64,000 bases of DNA from Rhodospira trueperi (GTDB taxonomy: Bacteria > Pseudomonadota > Alphaproteobacteria > Rhodospirillales > Rhodospirillaceae): assembly GCF_900101965.1 (NCBI RefSeq), contig NZ_FNAP01000008.1:124001-188000 (forward strand), given 5' to 3'. Every line of letters begins with the position of its first letter. Within the stretch, counting starts at the first letter, position 1. Positions 18,770 to 27,650 of this stretch are shown one piece after another. The position numbers were made by a program, and so were the translations under genes. Below the pieces are notes generated by a model. It saw only the letters and a list, made by a program, of their open reading frames with translations. It ran no database searches and was not told the DNA's origin.

Positions 18770-19618
18770 GTGGATCCGCTGTCCGCCGCGCCCGTTCTGG
18801 CCACCGTGCCGTTTCCGGCCATCGATCCGGTAGCCATTCAGATCGGTCCCCTCGCCGTGCGCTGGTATGCGCTGGCCTACATCGCCGGGCTGCTGTTGGG
18901 CTGGCTGTGGCTGCGCCGCCTGGGCCGCCGGCCGCCGGCGGTCCTGACCCACGATCAGGCTGATGATTTTCTGGTCTGGGCCTCGCTGGGCGTGGTGCTC
19001 GGGGGGCGGTTGGGTTACGTGCTGTTCTACAACCTGTCGTACTTCCTGGGGCGACCCTCGGAAATCCTGATGGTCTGGCAGGGCGGCATGTCGTTCCACG
19101 GGGGTTTTCTGGGCGTCATCATCGCCCTGCTGATCTTCTGCCGCCGCAAGGGAATCCATCCGCTGGCCATGGGCGATCTGCTGGCCTGCATCGCGCCCAT
19201 CGGGCTGTTCTTCGGCCGCATCGCCAATTTCATCAATGGCGAGTTGTACGGGCGTCCGGCGCCGGACCTGCCGTGGGCCATGGTGTTCCCGACCGCCGAC
19301 GGCCAGCCGCGCCACCCCAGCCAGCTTTACGAGGCGGCGCTGGAGGGTCTCCTGCTCTTGGTCGTGACCGCTGTTCTGTTCCGTGTCGCGGCGGTGCGCG
19401 CGCGCCGGGGCACGTTGATCGGCGTGTTCATGATCGGTTACGGGGTGTCGCGCTTCCTCGTCGAGTTCGCGCGGGAGCCGGACGCACACCTGGGATATCT
19501 GTTCGGGGTCATCACCATGGGTCAGGTTCTATCCCTGCCCATGATCTTGGCTGGGCTGGGCTTTCTGGCCTGGGCCTGGAGCCGGCCGCCGGCCTGGACG
19601 CCGGATCGGGCGGCATGA
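18770..19618 (+). CDS. lgt: Prolipoprotein diacylglyceryl transferase
   Basis: Lgt (282 aa) transfers diacylglycerol from phosphatidylglycerol to the lipobox cysteine of prolipoproteins in the inner membrane, the first step of lipoprotein maturation. It has about seven hydrophobic segments and the family motifs: R-W-Y-A-L-A-Y near residue 30, W-Q-G-G-M-S-F-H-G-G-F-L-G-V (containing the essential histidine), G-R-I-A-N-F-I-N-G-E-L-Y-G (the Lgt signature), H-P-S-Q-L-Y-E-A and Y-G-V-S-R-F-L-V-E-F. A GTG start 4 bp after the permease and an ATGA overlap with the next gene place it inside a compact operon. Confidence 0.97.
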   Translation: MDPLSAAPVLATVPFPAIDPVAIQIGPLAVRWYALAYIAGLLLGWLWLRRLGRRPPAVLTHDQADDFLVWASLGVVLGGRLGYVLFYNLSYFLGRPSEILMVWQGGMSFHGGFLGVIIALLIFCRRKGIHPLAMGDLLACIAPIGLFFGRIANFINGELYGRPAPDLPWAMVFPTADGQPRHPSQLYEAALEGLLLLVVTAVLFRVAAVRARRGTLIGVFMIGYGVSRFLVEFAREPDAHLGYLFGVITMGQVLSLPMILAGLGFLAWAWSRPPAWTPDRAA

Positions 19619-20697
19619 CCAAGGCGTTCGAGGATCGCCTGCGCGGGCGAATCGCGGCCGAGGGGCCATTGCCCGTCGAGACGGTGATGGCCGAGGCGAA
19701 TGCGGCCTATTACGCGCGTGGCACGGCCATCGGTGCCGCCGGAGACTTCATCACCGCCCCGGAGATCAGTCAGGTGTTTGGCGAGATCTGCGGCCTGTGG
19801 ATGGCCGTGGTCTGGCAGATGGTGGGGATGCCCCGTCCGTTGACGCTGGTCGAGTGCGGCCCCGGACGCGGCACCCTGATGGCCGATGCGCTGCGCGCGC
19901 TGGCGCCGGTGCCGGCGTTCCGCGCGGCGCTTGAGGTCCATCTGGTGGAGACCAGCGCCGCATTGCGCGAAACCCAGCGGGCCGCCCTTGGGGACGCCGT
20001 GACCGCCTGGCATGACGCGCTTGACACGCTTCCGGAACGACCCTTGTTCCTGATCGGAAACGAATTTCTGGACGCGCTCCCGGTGCGGCAGTACGTTCGC
20101 GTTGACGACGGCTGGCATCTGCGCCGGGTCGGACTGGCGGAGGACGGTCGGTTCGTGTTCGTGGTGGGTGAGGCGGTCACGGCCGATGATCTGGATCCGA
20201 GGGTGCGCGCTGGCGCGCCCGATGGTGCCATCGCCGAGGTCTGTCCGTCGGCGCGGGCCTTCGTCACCGATGTGGCGCAACGGGTGGTCGCGTCGGGGGG
20301 GGCCGCGCTTCTGATCGATTATGGTCACGCGGTCGCGGCCGGGGGGGAGACTCTCCAGGCCGTCAGCCGCCACCAATACCGTTCTCCGTTGGAGGGGCTT
20401 GGAACCGTGGACCTGACAGCCCATGTGGATTTTCAGGCATTGGATGAAGCGACCCGGTCGGTCGGGGCTCGGACCCATGGTCCGGTCGAACAGGGGGCGT
20501 GGTTGCGCGCCTTGGGGGCCGAGGCCCGAGCGGCCGCATTGTGTCGCAATGCCACGCCGGGACAGGCGGATGCCGTCCGGGCGGCCGTCCGTCGCTTGGT
20601 TGATCCCACGGAGATGGGCAGCCTGTTCAGGGTTTTCGCCGTGACCGGGTCGGGGGCGGGTCCACTGCCCGGTTTCGAGGGGGGCTTGTCATCATGA
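19615..20697 (+). CDS. Class I SAM-dependent methyltransferase, COG1565/NDUFAF7 (MidA) family
   Basis: This 360-aa protein belongs to the family of mitochondrial NDUFAF7/MidA, the arginine methyltransferase needed for complex I assembly in eukaryotes. Bacterial members are conserved but less studied. The SAM site is L-V-E-C-G-P-G-R-G-T-L-M-A-D near residue 78. Other family features are A-A-G-D-F-I-T-A-P-E-I-S-Q-V-F-G-E near 43, G-N-E-F-L-D-A-L-P-V-R-Q near 146, and the late I-D-Y-G-H. Its ATG overlaps the lgt TGA, and its own TGA overlaps the pgeF ATG. The lgt/MidA/pgeF order recurs in alphaproteobacteria. Its protein substrate here is inferred from family only. Confidence 0.9.
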   Translation: MTKAFEDRLRGRIAAEGPLPVETVMAEANAAYYARGTAIGAAGDFITAPEISQVFGEICGLWMAVVWQMVGMPRPLTLVECGPGRGTLMADALRALAPVPAFRAALEVHLVETSAALRETQRAALGDAVTAWHDALDTLPERPLFLIGNEFLDALPVRQYVRVDDGWHLRRVGLAEDGRFVFVVGEAVTADDLDPRVRAGAPDGAIAEVCPSARAFVTDVAQRVVASGGAALLIDYGHAVAAGGETLQAVSRHQYRSPLEGLGTVDLTAHVDFQALDEATRSVGARTHGPVEQGAWLRALGAEARAAALCRNATPGQADAVRAAVRRLVDPTEMGSLFRVFAVTGSGAGPLPGFEGGLSS

Positions 20698-21461
20698 TCA
20701 CCGTATCCGCGTTGAATGCTTTGAGCCGGGTTCGCCATGCGTTCTTCACCCGGGAACCGGGGTTGTCCGAAGGCCTTTATGCCAAGAACAACTGCGGCTT
20801 TTCTTCGCGGGACGATGCGGCGACCGTGGCCAAGAACAGGCAGCGGGCGGTGGAAAGCATGGAAATGCCGCCCGAGGCCCTGGTTACGGTCAACCAGCAG
20901 CACACCTCCGACGTGGTCGTGGCGGAGGCGCCGTGGCCCCAGGATCAAATGCCGGTCGCGGACGCCATTGTGACCACGCGGCCGCGTTTGGTGTTGGGGG
21001 TCCTCACGGCGGACTGTGCCCCGGTTCTCATGGCCGATAGCAAGGCCGGGATCGTTGCCGCCGTCCATGCCGGCTGGCGCGGCGCGCTGGGCGGCGTGCT
21101 GGCCAACACGGTCGCGGTCATGGTCGAGCAGGGAGCCAAGCCTGATCGGATCATCGCCGGAATCGGGCCGTGCATCGGTCAGCGCTCCTATGAGGTCGGA
21201 CCCGAGTTCCCGGCGCCGTTCCTGGAACAGGACGAGACCAACGGTGCGTTTTTCACGGCGGCCCGGCGCGATGGGCATTTTCTGTTCGATCTGCCGGGGT
21301 TCGTGGCCAAGCAACTGTCGCGGGCCGGGGTGCGCGACATCATGCCGACCCCGTGCGATACCTGTCGCGAGGAGGCGCGGTTCTTCAGCCATCGTCGGGC
21401 CACGTTGCGGAGCGAAGGGGACTACGGTCGGCAATTGTCGGCCATCGCCCTGGAACGCTGA
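20694..21461 (+). CDS. pgeF: Peptidoglycan editing factor PgeF / YfiH-LACC1 family multicopper-like oxidoreductase
   Basis: This 255-aa protein is in the YfiH/LACC1 family. Members have been described as purine nucleoside phosphorylase/deaminase and, in E. coli, as PgeF removing misincorporated amino acids from peptidoglycan precursors. The zinc ligands are visible: the histidine in V-N-Q-Q-H-T near residue 65, the cysteine in T-A-D-C-A-P-V and the histidine in A-A-V-H-A-G-W-R-G. The G-I-G-P-C-I-G segment is also typical. The ATG overlaps the upstream methyltransferase stop. Which activity dominates in this organism cannot be told from sequence. Confidence 0.92.
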   Translation: MITVSALNALSRVRHAFFTREPGLSEGLYAKNNCGFSSRDDAATVAKNRQRAVESMEMPPEALVTVNQQHTSDVVVAEAPWPQDQMPVADAIVTTRPRLVLGVLTADCAPVLMADSKAGIVAAVHAGWRGALGGVLANTVAVMVEQGAKPDRIIAGIGPCIGQRSYEVGPEFPAPFLEQDETNGAFFTAARRDGHFLFDLPGFVAKQLSRAGVRDIMPTPCDTCREEARFFSHRRATLRSEGDYGRQLSAIALER

Positions 21462-21672
21462 GCCAACGCGGTCCCCCACATGCCCCGTCGCTGTTTTCCG
21501 CTTTAACCCCTTCCCGACCTCCCCCATAAATGGGAGAGACCTTGAAACGGTTGGCGCCTGCCGGATGTCCTCCTGTTGAAAGGCGGAGGGCGGGGCCGTG
21601 CCCCGTTCCTGCGGCGCGGGCGGACGTTGGCGGACATGTGTGAAGGCGATAGGGAACGTTGAGGGGCGTGCG

Positions 21673-22746
21673 ATGCCGGGGACCGAGGTACGTTGGGCGG
21701 TGCTGGGGAGTGTGCTGCTTCTCCTGACCGCGTGCGGTATACCCCAGCCGTTTCGCCATCAGGCCTACGCGCCGCAAGGAAATCCTCTGGTCACGCTGCG
21801 CTCGGGCGTTGGCGTGGCGGTCCCGCCTGTCCTGGGCGTGCCGCGCGCCCTGGGGGAGCTGATGGCCGAGGCCGTCGCCCGGCGGCTGACGGCCTCCGAT
21901 ATCCCGGCCATGGCGGTGGAGAGCCCGGCGGCGGATGCGCCCGGACTGGTGCTGGTGGGGTGGCTGGTCGGTCAGGACGCGACCGACATCGGGACGAGCT
22001 TCACCGTGCGTTGGAGCTTGCTGGCATCCGATGGCACGGTGATCGACGAAACCACCCGCGACATGGCCATGCCGATCGAGGTCTGGGCCACGGGTGGCGA
22101 GCAGGTGGCCGACCTTGTGGCCGGGGACAGCCGGGCACCGCTGGTTGCCCTGATCGGGTCCGAGGCCGACACGACGGGTCGGCGCCGGACCGCCCGCGAC
22201 GTCACTCCGGACACGGCGGCAGCGGAGTCTGAGGCGGTGGCGGGCGAGGGGGACGCTTCCGGTGACAAGGCCGAACCCGACGCCGACACGGCGGACGCGA
22301 CGGCGACGGCGTCGGCTCAGGATACGGCGACGCGTTCGTCCTCTCCCGGGCCGGCCCGCTCGGCTTCGGAGCTGGTCATGGCGCCGCCGGAAGTCACGCG
22401 GGCGCCGGGGAACGGTAAGGAGGCCCTGGAGCGCGCCCTGACACGGATATTCGAACAGAGCGGTGTGCGCATCACTGAAACAGCGTCGCCGGATCGGCTG
22501 GTGGTGCGGGGCGCCGTCGAGGTGCTGCCCATGCAGTCCCTCGACACGGAACAGGTCTCCATCGCTTGGGAGGTGCTGGACGGCAGCGGTCAAACCCTGG
22601 GCCGCATGTCCCAGGAAAACGCCATTCCCATCGGCAGCCTGGATGGGGAGTGGGGGGATGTGGCTGCCTTGATCGCGGAAGGCACCGCTATGGGGGTTGG
22701 CGAGATCCTGGTGCGCAAGGGGATCGTGGTGCCGCCGGGCTCGTGA
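21673..22746 (+). CDS. Putative lipoprotein of unknown function with Ala/Asp/Thr-rich middle
   Basis: The start at 21673 gives a classic lipoprotein signal ending L-L-L-L-T-A-C (lipobox Cys near residue 20). The 75 bases before it contain no plausible signal peptide. The 357-aa protein has two similar-looking halves: residues ~35-150 and ~245-355 each contain a W-x-L/E-L-D-G-S/T-x-I/L strand pair followed by a block ending in an E-G/G-E-Q-V-A-D-L or D-V-A-A-L-I-A-E-G segment. This suggests a duplicated alpha/beta domain. An Asp/Ala/Thr-rich linker (~165-235) joins them. No family is recognised. It follows the lgt cluster but is separated from pgeF by 211 bp. Confidence 0.7.
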   Translation: MPGTEVRWAVLGSVLLLLTACGIPQPFRHQAYAPQGNPLVTLRSGVGVAVPPVLGVPRALGELMAEAVARRLTASDIPAMAVESPAADAPGLVLVGWLVGQDATDIGTSFTVRWSLLASDGTVIDETTRDMAMPIEVWATGGEQVADLVAGDSRAPLVALIGSEADTTGRRRTARDVTPDTAAAESEAVAGEGDASGDKAEPDADTADATATASAQDTATRSSSPGPARSASELVMAPPEVTRAPGNGKEALERALTRIFEQSGVRITETASPDRLVVRGAVEVLPMQSLDTEQVSIAWEVLDGSGQTLGRMSQENAIPIGSLDGEWGDVAALIAEGTAMGVGEILVRKGIVVPPGS

Positions 22747-22954
22747 CAGCTTCGTGAAAGCCGTATTGTCGGCCGGCGGAGCGGTTGATATAGTCCGCCC
22801 CGCGCGACGGGGAGCCCTTGGCCCTTCGTCGTGATCGCCCCTCTCGGGAGCGTCGCTCCACCAGGCGTCGTTCCCGCCGGTGCCCCCGCTGCCGGGTGTG
22901 CGCCGACTGCTTTCGCCCGTCGCCTCAGCCCATCGCCTCCGGGGACCCTGGCCC

Positions 22955-23887
22955 ATGAAACTCGTGGCCTGCAACGGCAACCGTCCGCTTGCCGAAGCCG
23001 TTGCCGCTTATCTCAATATCGAACTGACCAATGCCTCTGTGCGTCGGTTTTCCGACATGGAGGTTTTTGTCGAGATCCACCAGAACGTCCGTGGCGAGGA
23101 CTGTTTCGTCATTCAGCCTACGTCCTACCCCGCCAACGACAACCTGATGGAGCTGCTGGTCACGCTGGATGCGTTGCGCCGCAGTTCCGCCCGACGCATC
23201 ACGGCGGTTATTCCGTATTTCGGCTATGCCCGTCAGGATCGGAAGACATCGCCGCGCACGCCGATTACCGCCAAGCTGGTGGCCAACGTGATTGCCGTGG
23301 CCGGGGCCAACAGGGTGGTTACGCTGGATCTGCACTCGGGTCAGATTCAGGGTTTCTTCGACATTCCGCTGGACAATCTGTTCTGCGCGCCGGTGTTCTC
23401 CAAGGATATCCTGGACCGGTATCCCGGCGAGCGGCCCATGATCGTCTCGCCAGACGTCGGCGGCGTGGTCCGCGCGCGCGGGCTGGCCAGCCGGATCGAG
23501 GCCGATCTGGCCATCATCGACAAACGGCGCGAGCGCGCCGGGGTGTCGGAGGTCATGAACATCATCGGCGATGTCAGGGACCGCACCTGTATTCTGGTTG
23601 ACGATATCGTCGATTCCGCCGGTACGCTGTGCAACGCGGCGGTGGCGCTGAAGGAGGCCGGGGCCACGGCGGTCAGCGCCTATGTCAGCCATGGCGTGCT
23701 GTCCGGGGGCGCGGTGGCGCGGGTGACCTCCTCGCCGCTGGACAGTCTGGTCATCACCGACAGCATCCAGGCGACAGAGGCCATGCGGCTGGCCAAGAAC
23801 GTCCGTCAGATTACGATCGCGCCCCTTCTGGCCGAGGCCATCCAGCGCATCAGCGACGAGCGCTCGGTGTCCAGCCTGTTCGATTGA
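22955..23887 (+). CDS. prs: Ribose-phosphate pyrophosphokinase
   Basis: Prs (310 aa) makes PRPP from ribose 5-phosphate and ATP, feeding purine, pyrimidine, NAD, His and Trp synthesis. Family motifs are A-C-N-G-N-R-P-L-A near the N terminus, the R-R-F-S-D-M-E loop, [10 protein letters not shown] catalytic flexible loop region near residue 95, [12 protein letters not shown] near 128, and the PRPP-binding [11 protein letters not shown] near 215. The ATG at 22955 was chosen because the sequence from M-K-L-V-A-C-N-G is colinear with other Prs proteins; the open frame upstream is unrelated. It stands alone with a REP-like element after it. Confidence 0.96.
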   Translation: MKLVACNGNRPLAEAVAAYLNIELTNASVRRFSDMEVFVEIHQNVRGEDCFVIQPTSYPANDNLMELLVTLDALRRSSARRITAVIPYFGYARQDRKTSPRTPITAKLVANVIAVAGANRVVTLDLHSGQIQGFFDIPLDNLFCAPVFSKDILDRYPGERPMIVSPDVGGVVRARGLASRIEADLAIIDKRRERAGVSEVMNIIGDVRDRTCILVDDIVDSAGTLCNAAVALKEAGATAVSAYVSHGVLSGGAVARVTSSPLDSLVITDSIQATEAMRLAKNVRQITIAPLLAEAIQRISDERSVSSLFD

Positions 23888-23949
23888 GCGCCCGGGGCAA
23901 TCGGGTGAACGCGCTTCGGTCTCTTCGTCCATCGCGCGGCGCCTTGATC

Positions 23950-24053
23950 TGTCATTGCGAGCCCGCGTCGCCAGACGCGGGCGAAGCAATCTAGAGCGGA
24001 TGCATGCGTATTGAGCCCTGGATTGCTTCGTCGCTTCGCTTCTCGCAATGACA
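23950..24053. repeat. REP/MITE-like palindromic repeat, copy 1
   Basis: About 104 bp bounded by GTCATTGCGAG and CTCGCAATGAC, with inner arms GAAGCAATC / GGATTGCTTC, forms an imperfect nested palindrome. It lies in the spacer after prs. Two more copies of the same length are at 36280 and 45382. No coding capacity and no transposase nearby. Confidence 0.9.
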
Positions 24054-24173
24054 GCTGGGGGCTCGTCGTTGGGGTCTCGCTTCTGTCGAGCGCCCGGTTC
24101 CGACGCTACTCTTTTTTCACACGACTACCCTGATTGAGGGCCGCCGCTGCCACGCGGCGGTGAGGAATGCGGG

Positions 24174-25064
24174 CTAAAATCCGTCGGTTCTGATCGAGGC
24201 CATGACCTTTCGGGCATCGGCGCCGGCGCCCATGTCCTCCAGGATCATGTAATACCCCTGGGCGACGCTGGCTTTCATGGCCGGCAGGGTCGAACGCGGA
24301 TCGTTGAACAGGAGCGCGCGGGCCCGGTTCAGGTCGTGCAGGGCGAGCGCGAACTTCTCCAGGTATTTGGCCTTCAGATCCTCGACGCCGGCCCGCGTGC
24401 GGTTGAGGTCGCGGCGCAGGTCATCCCGCTCAGCCCGCAGCGCCGCCATGGCGTGGTGAGCGTCATCGCGTTCGGCTTCCGTTTGGGCCAGCGCGGTGCG
24501 CGTGTCGATCAGTTCGCTCCGGATTCGCTCAAGCTCGTCCTGGGTTCGGGACAGTTCCACCGATGTGCGCGCCTGCCGGCGTTCACGATCCGTGAGGATG
24601 CGGCCCATGCGCCCCATCGCGGCGCGCTGGTCGCGGATGGTGCCCAACGCCTCCGTCATCTGCTGGTTCAGGGCCCGCATGTCGCGGCGGGTTTCGGCCA
24701 TCAGGGCGGCGTCGTCGAGGCCTCCGGCGGCGGTAATCGCCTTGATGCGCCGGAACATGCGCACGAAGCCGGCGATGAGGGACGTCTGCACCGGCACATC
24801 GGGCATCAAGCCAGCGTCGAGTAGGCGGCGCTTCAGGGCGCGATCCGCGCCCAGGATGGCCACGGCTGACGACAGCGTGTCGTCAAGCGCGTCGTCGCCG
24901 ATCTCCGCCGTCAGTTCGGCCCAGGCCCGAATCACTTCGGGCTGGCGCGGATCCCCCAGGGGGAGACAGCCGCCGTGGCCGTCATCCAGCGCCGCCAGGA
25001 GTCCGTCGGCGAGGGCGCGCGTCGCGTCCGATGTCGGCGGGGCGGTGTCAGCGGGCATCGCCAT
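24174..25064 (-). CDS. Coiled-coil protein of unknown function
   Basis: No family is recognised. The 296-aa protein has a globular N-terminal part (~1-115). A long heptad-rich, Arg/Glu-dense coiled coil (~120-235; for example R-T-Q-D-E-L-E-R-I-R-S-E-L-I-D-T-R and A-E-R-D-D-L-R-R-D-L-N-R-T-R) follows, and then a short C-terminal helical domain with R-A-R-A-L-L-F-N-D-P-R and G-Y-Y-M-I-L-E-D-M-G-A-G. There is no signal peptide or membrane segment. It overlaps the upstream gene (25048-25464) by 17 bp, so the two are translationally coupled and probably interact. Confidence 0.72.
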   Translation of the reverse strand: MAMPADTAPPTSDATRALADGLLAALDDGHGGCLPLGDPRQPEVIRAWAELTAEIGDDALDDTLSSAVAILGADRALKRRLLDAGLMPDVPVQTSLIAGFVRMFRRIKAITAAGGLDDAALMAETRRDMRALNQQMTEALGTIRDQRAAMGRMGRILTDRERRQARTSVELSRTQDELERIRSELIDTRTALAQTEAERDDAHHAMAALRAERDDLRRDLNRTRAGVEDLKAKYLEKFALALHDLNRARALLFNDPRSTLPAMKASVAQGYYMILEDMGAGADARKVMASIRTDGF

Positions 25065-25464
25065 GGCTCTTGGTCCGGACGCGCATGATCTCGCTCTCCA
25101 GTTCGGCGATATAGCGCGACGCCTGATCCAGCAGATCGTTCAGGCGACGATTCTCGGTGCGCAACTGGGCGACGATCCGACTGGCGTACAAGGCGTTGCG
25201 CACCGGGTCGTTATGAACCTCCGCCGGGTCCGAGCCCGTTGTGCGGCGGGAGGGCACGCCGTGGCCCTGGGATGGGTCCCGCTCCCCATGGGTGTATACG
25301 GAGACAGACCCCCCCAGAAGGTCCTCGATGGATCCGCCGGCGTCTTCAAGATGCGCGCGCGCGTGTTCCAACGCGCTCAGCGCCTCCGGGCCGTCCGCGC
25401 GCAGAGCCAGGGCCATGATCTTGCGAAATCGCTCGCGATCGAAGCGGGACCAGTCCATTGACAT
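25048..25464 (-). CDS. Small coiled-coil protein of unknown function
   Basis: A 138-aa protein without a confident family assignment. The N terminus (F-R-K-I-M-A-L-A-L-R-A then A-L-S-A-L-E-H-A-R) loosely recalls DUF2786-type helices, which begin with a similar K-I-x-x-L-L-A-L-A, but the match is weak. A Gly/Ser/Thr-rich central linker (~45-85) is followed by a C-terminal coiled coil (~90-130, R-T-E-N-R-R-L-N-D-L-L-D-Q-A). It overlaps the longer coiled-coil gene downstream by 17 bp. The pair is divergent from liuR. Confidence 0.65.
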   Translation of the reverse strand: MSMDWSRFDRERFRKIMALALRADGPEALSALEHARAHLEDAGGSIEDLLGGSVSVYTHGERDPSQGHGVPSRRTTGSDPAEVHNDPVRNALYASRIVAQLRTENRRLNDLLDQASRYIAELESEIMRVRTKSHGDAR

Positions 25465-25591
25465 TCCAGGCCTTTATCAATACGGGCCAGATCGTGCCCC
25501 GAGCCAACGCCGGGGACGCCCATTGTGACCCATGCGGAGCGGCCCGTCGAGGGGAGCGCTTGGTGCAATGCACACTCGACAGGCGCTTTAC

Positions 25592-25603
25592 GTTTACGTA
25601 AAC
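25592..25603. promoter_or_regulatory. LiuR-type operator in front of liuR
   Basis: GTTTACGTAAAC is a perfect 12-bp palindrome ending 7 bp before the liuR ATG, with an extra TTTACG at 25587-25592. It is the core of the 20-bp palindrome found upstream of liuA. The shared core and the neighbouring MerR gene point to LiuR binding and autoregulation. Confidence 0.8.
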
Positions 25604-25610
25604 TGTCGGC

Positions 25611-26096
25611 ATGAGTGAACAAGCCGCTGAACAGACCTATAGCATCGCTGAGTTGTCCAGCGAGTTCGGCGTGACCGCGCGGGCCATTCGCTTCTATGAG
25701 GACAAGGGGCTTCTGACGCCCCGACGCGAGGGGCAACGACGGATCTACACCGAGCGCGACCGCGTGCGCCTGCTGCTGATCGTGCGGGGCAAGCGCCTGG
25801 GATTCTCCCTGGGCGAGTGTCAGGACATTATCGACATGTACGGCGCCGAGCCGACCGAAGGGGCCCAGTTGCGCCGGCTGATCGAAACCATCCGGCAACG
25901 CCGCCGCTCTCTGTTGGACCGCATGGAGGACATGCGGCTGACCCTGGACGAGCTTGACCAGGTGGAGGCCCAGGCTCGGCGCATTCTTGAGGGCGGGGTA
26001 CGGGGTGCATCGATCACGCCCGCCAAAAGCCGGCCGCCGACCGAGAGCGACGAGGCGGAGCGGGGCGCGAGGTCCCGGCTTACTTCGAACTCATGA
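25611..26096 (+). CDS. liuR: MerR-family transcriptional regulator of branched-chain amino acid catabolism
   Basis: This 161-aa MerR-family protein has the winged HTH at the N terminus (Y-S-I-A-E-L-S-S-E-F-G-V-T-A-R-A-I-R-F-Y near residues 10-29, then E-D-K-G-L-L). A long dimerisation helix and a short C-terminal Asp/Glu/Arg-rich tail follow. There is no metal-binding Cys loop. The family is the LiuR regulator of leucine/isovaleryl-CoA degradation. The assignment is supported by the liu genes beginning 1.6 kb downstream and by the same TTTACGTAAA palindrome in front of both liuR and liuA. The ATG lies 7 bp after the operator. Its 3' end overlaps the convergent unknown gene by 17 bp. Confidence 0.85.
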   Translation: MSEQAAEQTYSIAELSSEFGVTARAIRFYEDKGLLTPRREGQRRIYTERDRVRLLLIVRGKRLGFSLGECQDIIDMYGAEPTEGAQLRRLIETIRQRRRSLLDRMEDMRLTLDELDQVEAQARRILEGGVRGASITPAKSRPPTESDEAERGARSRLTSNS

Positions 26097-27552
26097 ACGC
26101 CTGGATGTGGGTATCCAGGAGGTCGGAGTTGGCGACGATCTGGTTCAGATCCTCAGCCGACTTGACGGACCCGCGATCCTTCAGCGCGTTCAGGTCCAGC
26201 ATCGTCAGGCGCAGGGCCTTCGCGCCGTCGGGCGTGCTGAAGGCGGTTTCGAAGAACTTCCGCCCATAGCCCTTCTTGTTCCAAAGCCCCTCCAGGATGA
26301 AAAACACTTCCGGAAGGCTGGGGCGCCGGTTCGGTGGAAGGGCGTTCCATTCCTCAGGGGACAGCAGGAACAGAGATGTGGCCGACTCGTCCGTGAAGTA
26401 GCCGCTGTAGCGTTGACACAGGTTGGTCATCTGTTCGACGCGGGCCTGCCGGGGGGCGACATCCAGGGTCCGGAGCTCCGGCACGGCGTTTCCGTAGGCT
26501 TTCAGGAGTGGTGCGGGAGCTTCCATCAGACGGGCGAACTCGGTCCCCAGGACACCGCGCAGGACCCGGATGTCCGTATTGTGGACACGGCTCTTGACGC
26601 GGGGCAGGCCGCGCTCTTCCCGCTCCGCATTGACGCGGTCGGTAACATCCTCGACGGTCCATGCGCCGACGGCCCGCACGGCCTCAGGCGTATGCAGCAT
26701 CAGGACATCCTGGCCGATGTCGCGGGCCTGTTCGGGGACGGTGAAGGATTCGCCCAGGGCCAGCAGAATTGAGGGATCGCGGTTCATCAGGCTCGGGAAT
26801 TCCTGGTCCAGCGTCTCTCGAAGCGCGACCATGACGGGCGGGCTAATCCGCGCCAGCGCCTCCAGCATGCTTCCATCGGTCGAGAACAGGGCCTTCTTGA
26901 CGTTCCCTTCGAATCCCCGAAGGACCTCGTTGATGACGAGCGTCTTCATCGAGGCCACAAGGCGCAGGCGGGGCAACTGGCCGGCGTCGGTGATGTGTTC
27001 GGCGACTCGGTCGTAAACCTTGGGCAGACGGCGCAGGATGAGGCGGGCGGCGCGGTCGATGAAATAGTGCCGAACGTGATCGATGGAATACCCGCAGGCC
27101 GGTACGATCACCTTGCCTCGCGACGGGGGAATGAGCTTGCCGTTTCCGGCCCGCAGGGCCAGCGCGCCCGATTTCCAGGCATGATCGAAGACCTCAAGGC
27201 CGCGTTCGATGGTCAGATCGTTGTTCACCGCCTGTTCGAATGGGACGCCATCGAGCAGGCAGCGGTCTTCGCCCGCGGTCTCGCCTTCGGATTCGGTGGC
27301 CTTTCGCGTCTCGCGCTCGACCCGACACAGAGTGGGGTAGAGGGCGGCGACGGCGCGGACCATCCGCAGATTGCGATGGCGCTCGCCGCGGGCGTCCCAT
27401 CCTCGGGCCATGCCGCGCAGGAATCCGGGCATGGTGCCAAGCCACGCACTGTCGCCGTGGCTTGGCTCGATCGTCAGTCGGTCCTGTGGTTCACCCATCG
27501 GCGCTCTCATGCTGCCGCATGTGGGACACCAATCCTTCGTGCGCCCCATCAC
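26080..27552 (-). CDS. Unknown 490-aa protein inserted between liuR and liuA
   Basis: I do not recognise any family. The protein is soluble, with no signal peptide or transmembrane stretch, and looks mainly alpha-helical. It starts with C-P-T-C (residues 9-12) if translation begins at 27552. Starts at M15 or M19 lose that pair, and none has a clear Shine-Dalgarno. Recognisable landmarks are G-F-L-R-G-M-A-R-G-W-D-A-R-G-E-R near residue 43, V-I-V-P-A-C-G-Y-S-I-D-H-V-R-H near 148, and a C-terminal F-F-I-L-E-G-L-W-N-K-K-G-Y-G-R-K-F-F-E-T. It is opposite to the liu genes and its 5' end faces the 20-bp LiuR operator (99 bp away), so LiuR could control it too. Confidence 0.7.
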   Translation of the reverse strand: MMGRTKDWCPTCGSMRAPMGEPQDRLTIEPSHGDSAWLGTMPGFLRGMARGWDARGERHRNLRMVRAVAALYPTLCRVERETRKATESEGETAGEDRCLLDGVPFEQAVNNDLTIERGLEVFDHAWKSGALALRAGNGKLIPPSRGKVIVPACGYSIDHVRHYFIDRAARLILRRLPKVYDRVAEHITDAGQLPRLRLVASMKTLVINEVLRGFEGNVKKALFSTDGSMLEALARISPPVMVALRETLDQEFPSLMNRDPSILLALGESFTVPEQARDIGQDVLMLHTPEAVRAVGAWTVEDVTDRVNAEREERGLPRVKSRVHNTDIRVLRGVLGTEFARLMEAPAPLLKAYGNAVPELRTLDVAPRQARVEQMTNLCQRYSGYFTDESATSLFLLSPEEWNALPPNRRPSLPEVFFILEGLWNKKGYGRKFFETAFSTPDGAKALRLTMLDLNALKDRGSVKSAEDLNQIVANSDLLDTHIQAFMSSK

Positions 27553-27650
27553 GCTACGACCCGAATCATACCAGTAACGGGTTCATTTTCAATATGTTTT
27601 CGGCGGTTCTTGCGGCGCCGCATCGGGTGTTGGCGCGTGACGTCGGTGAT

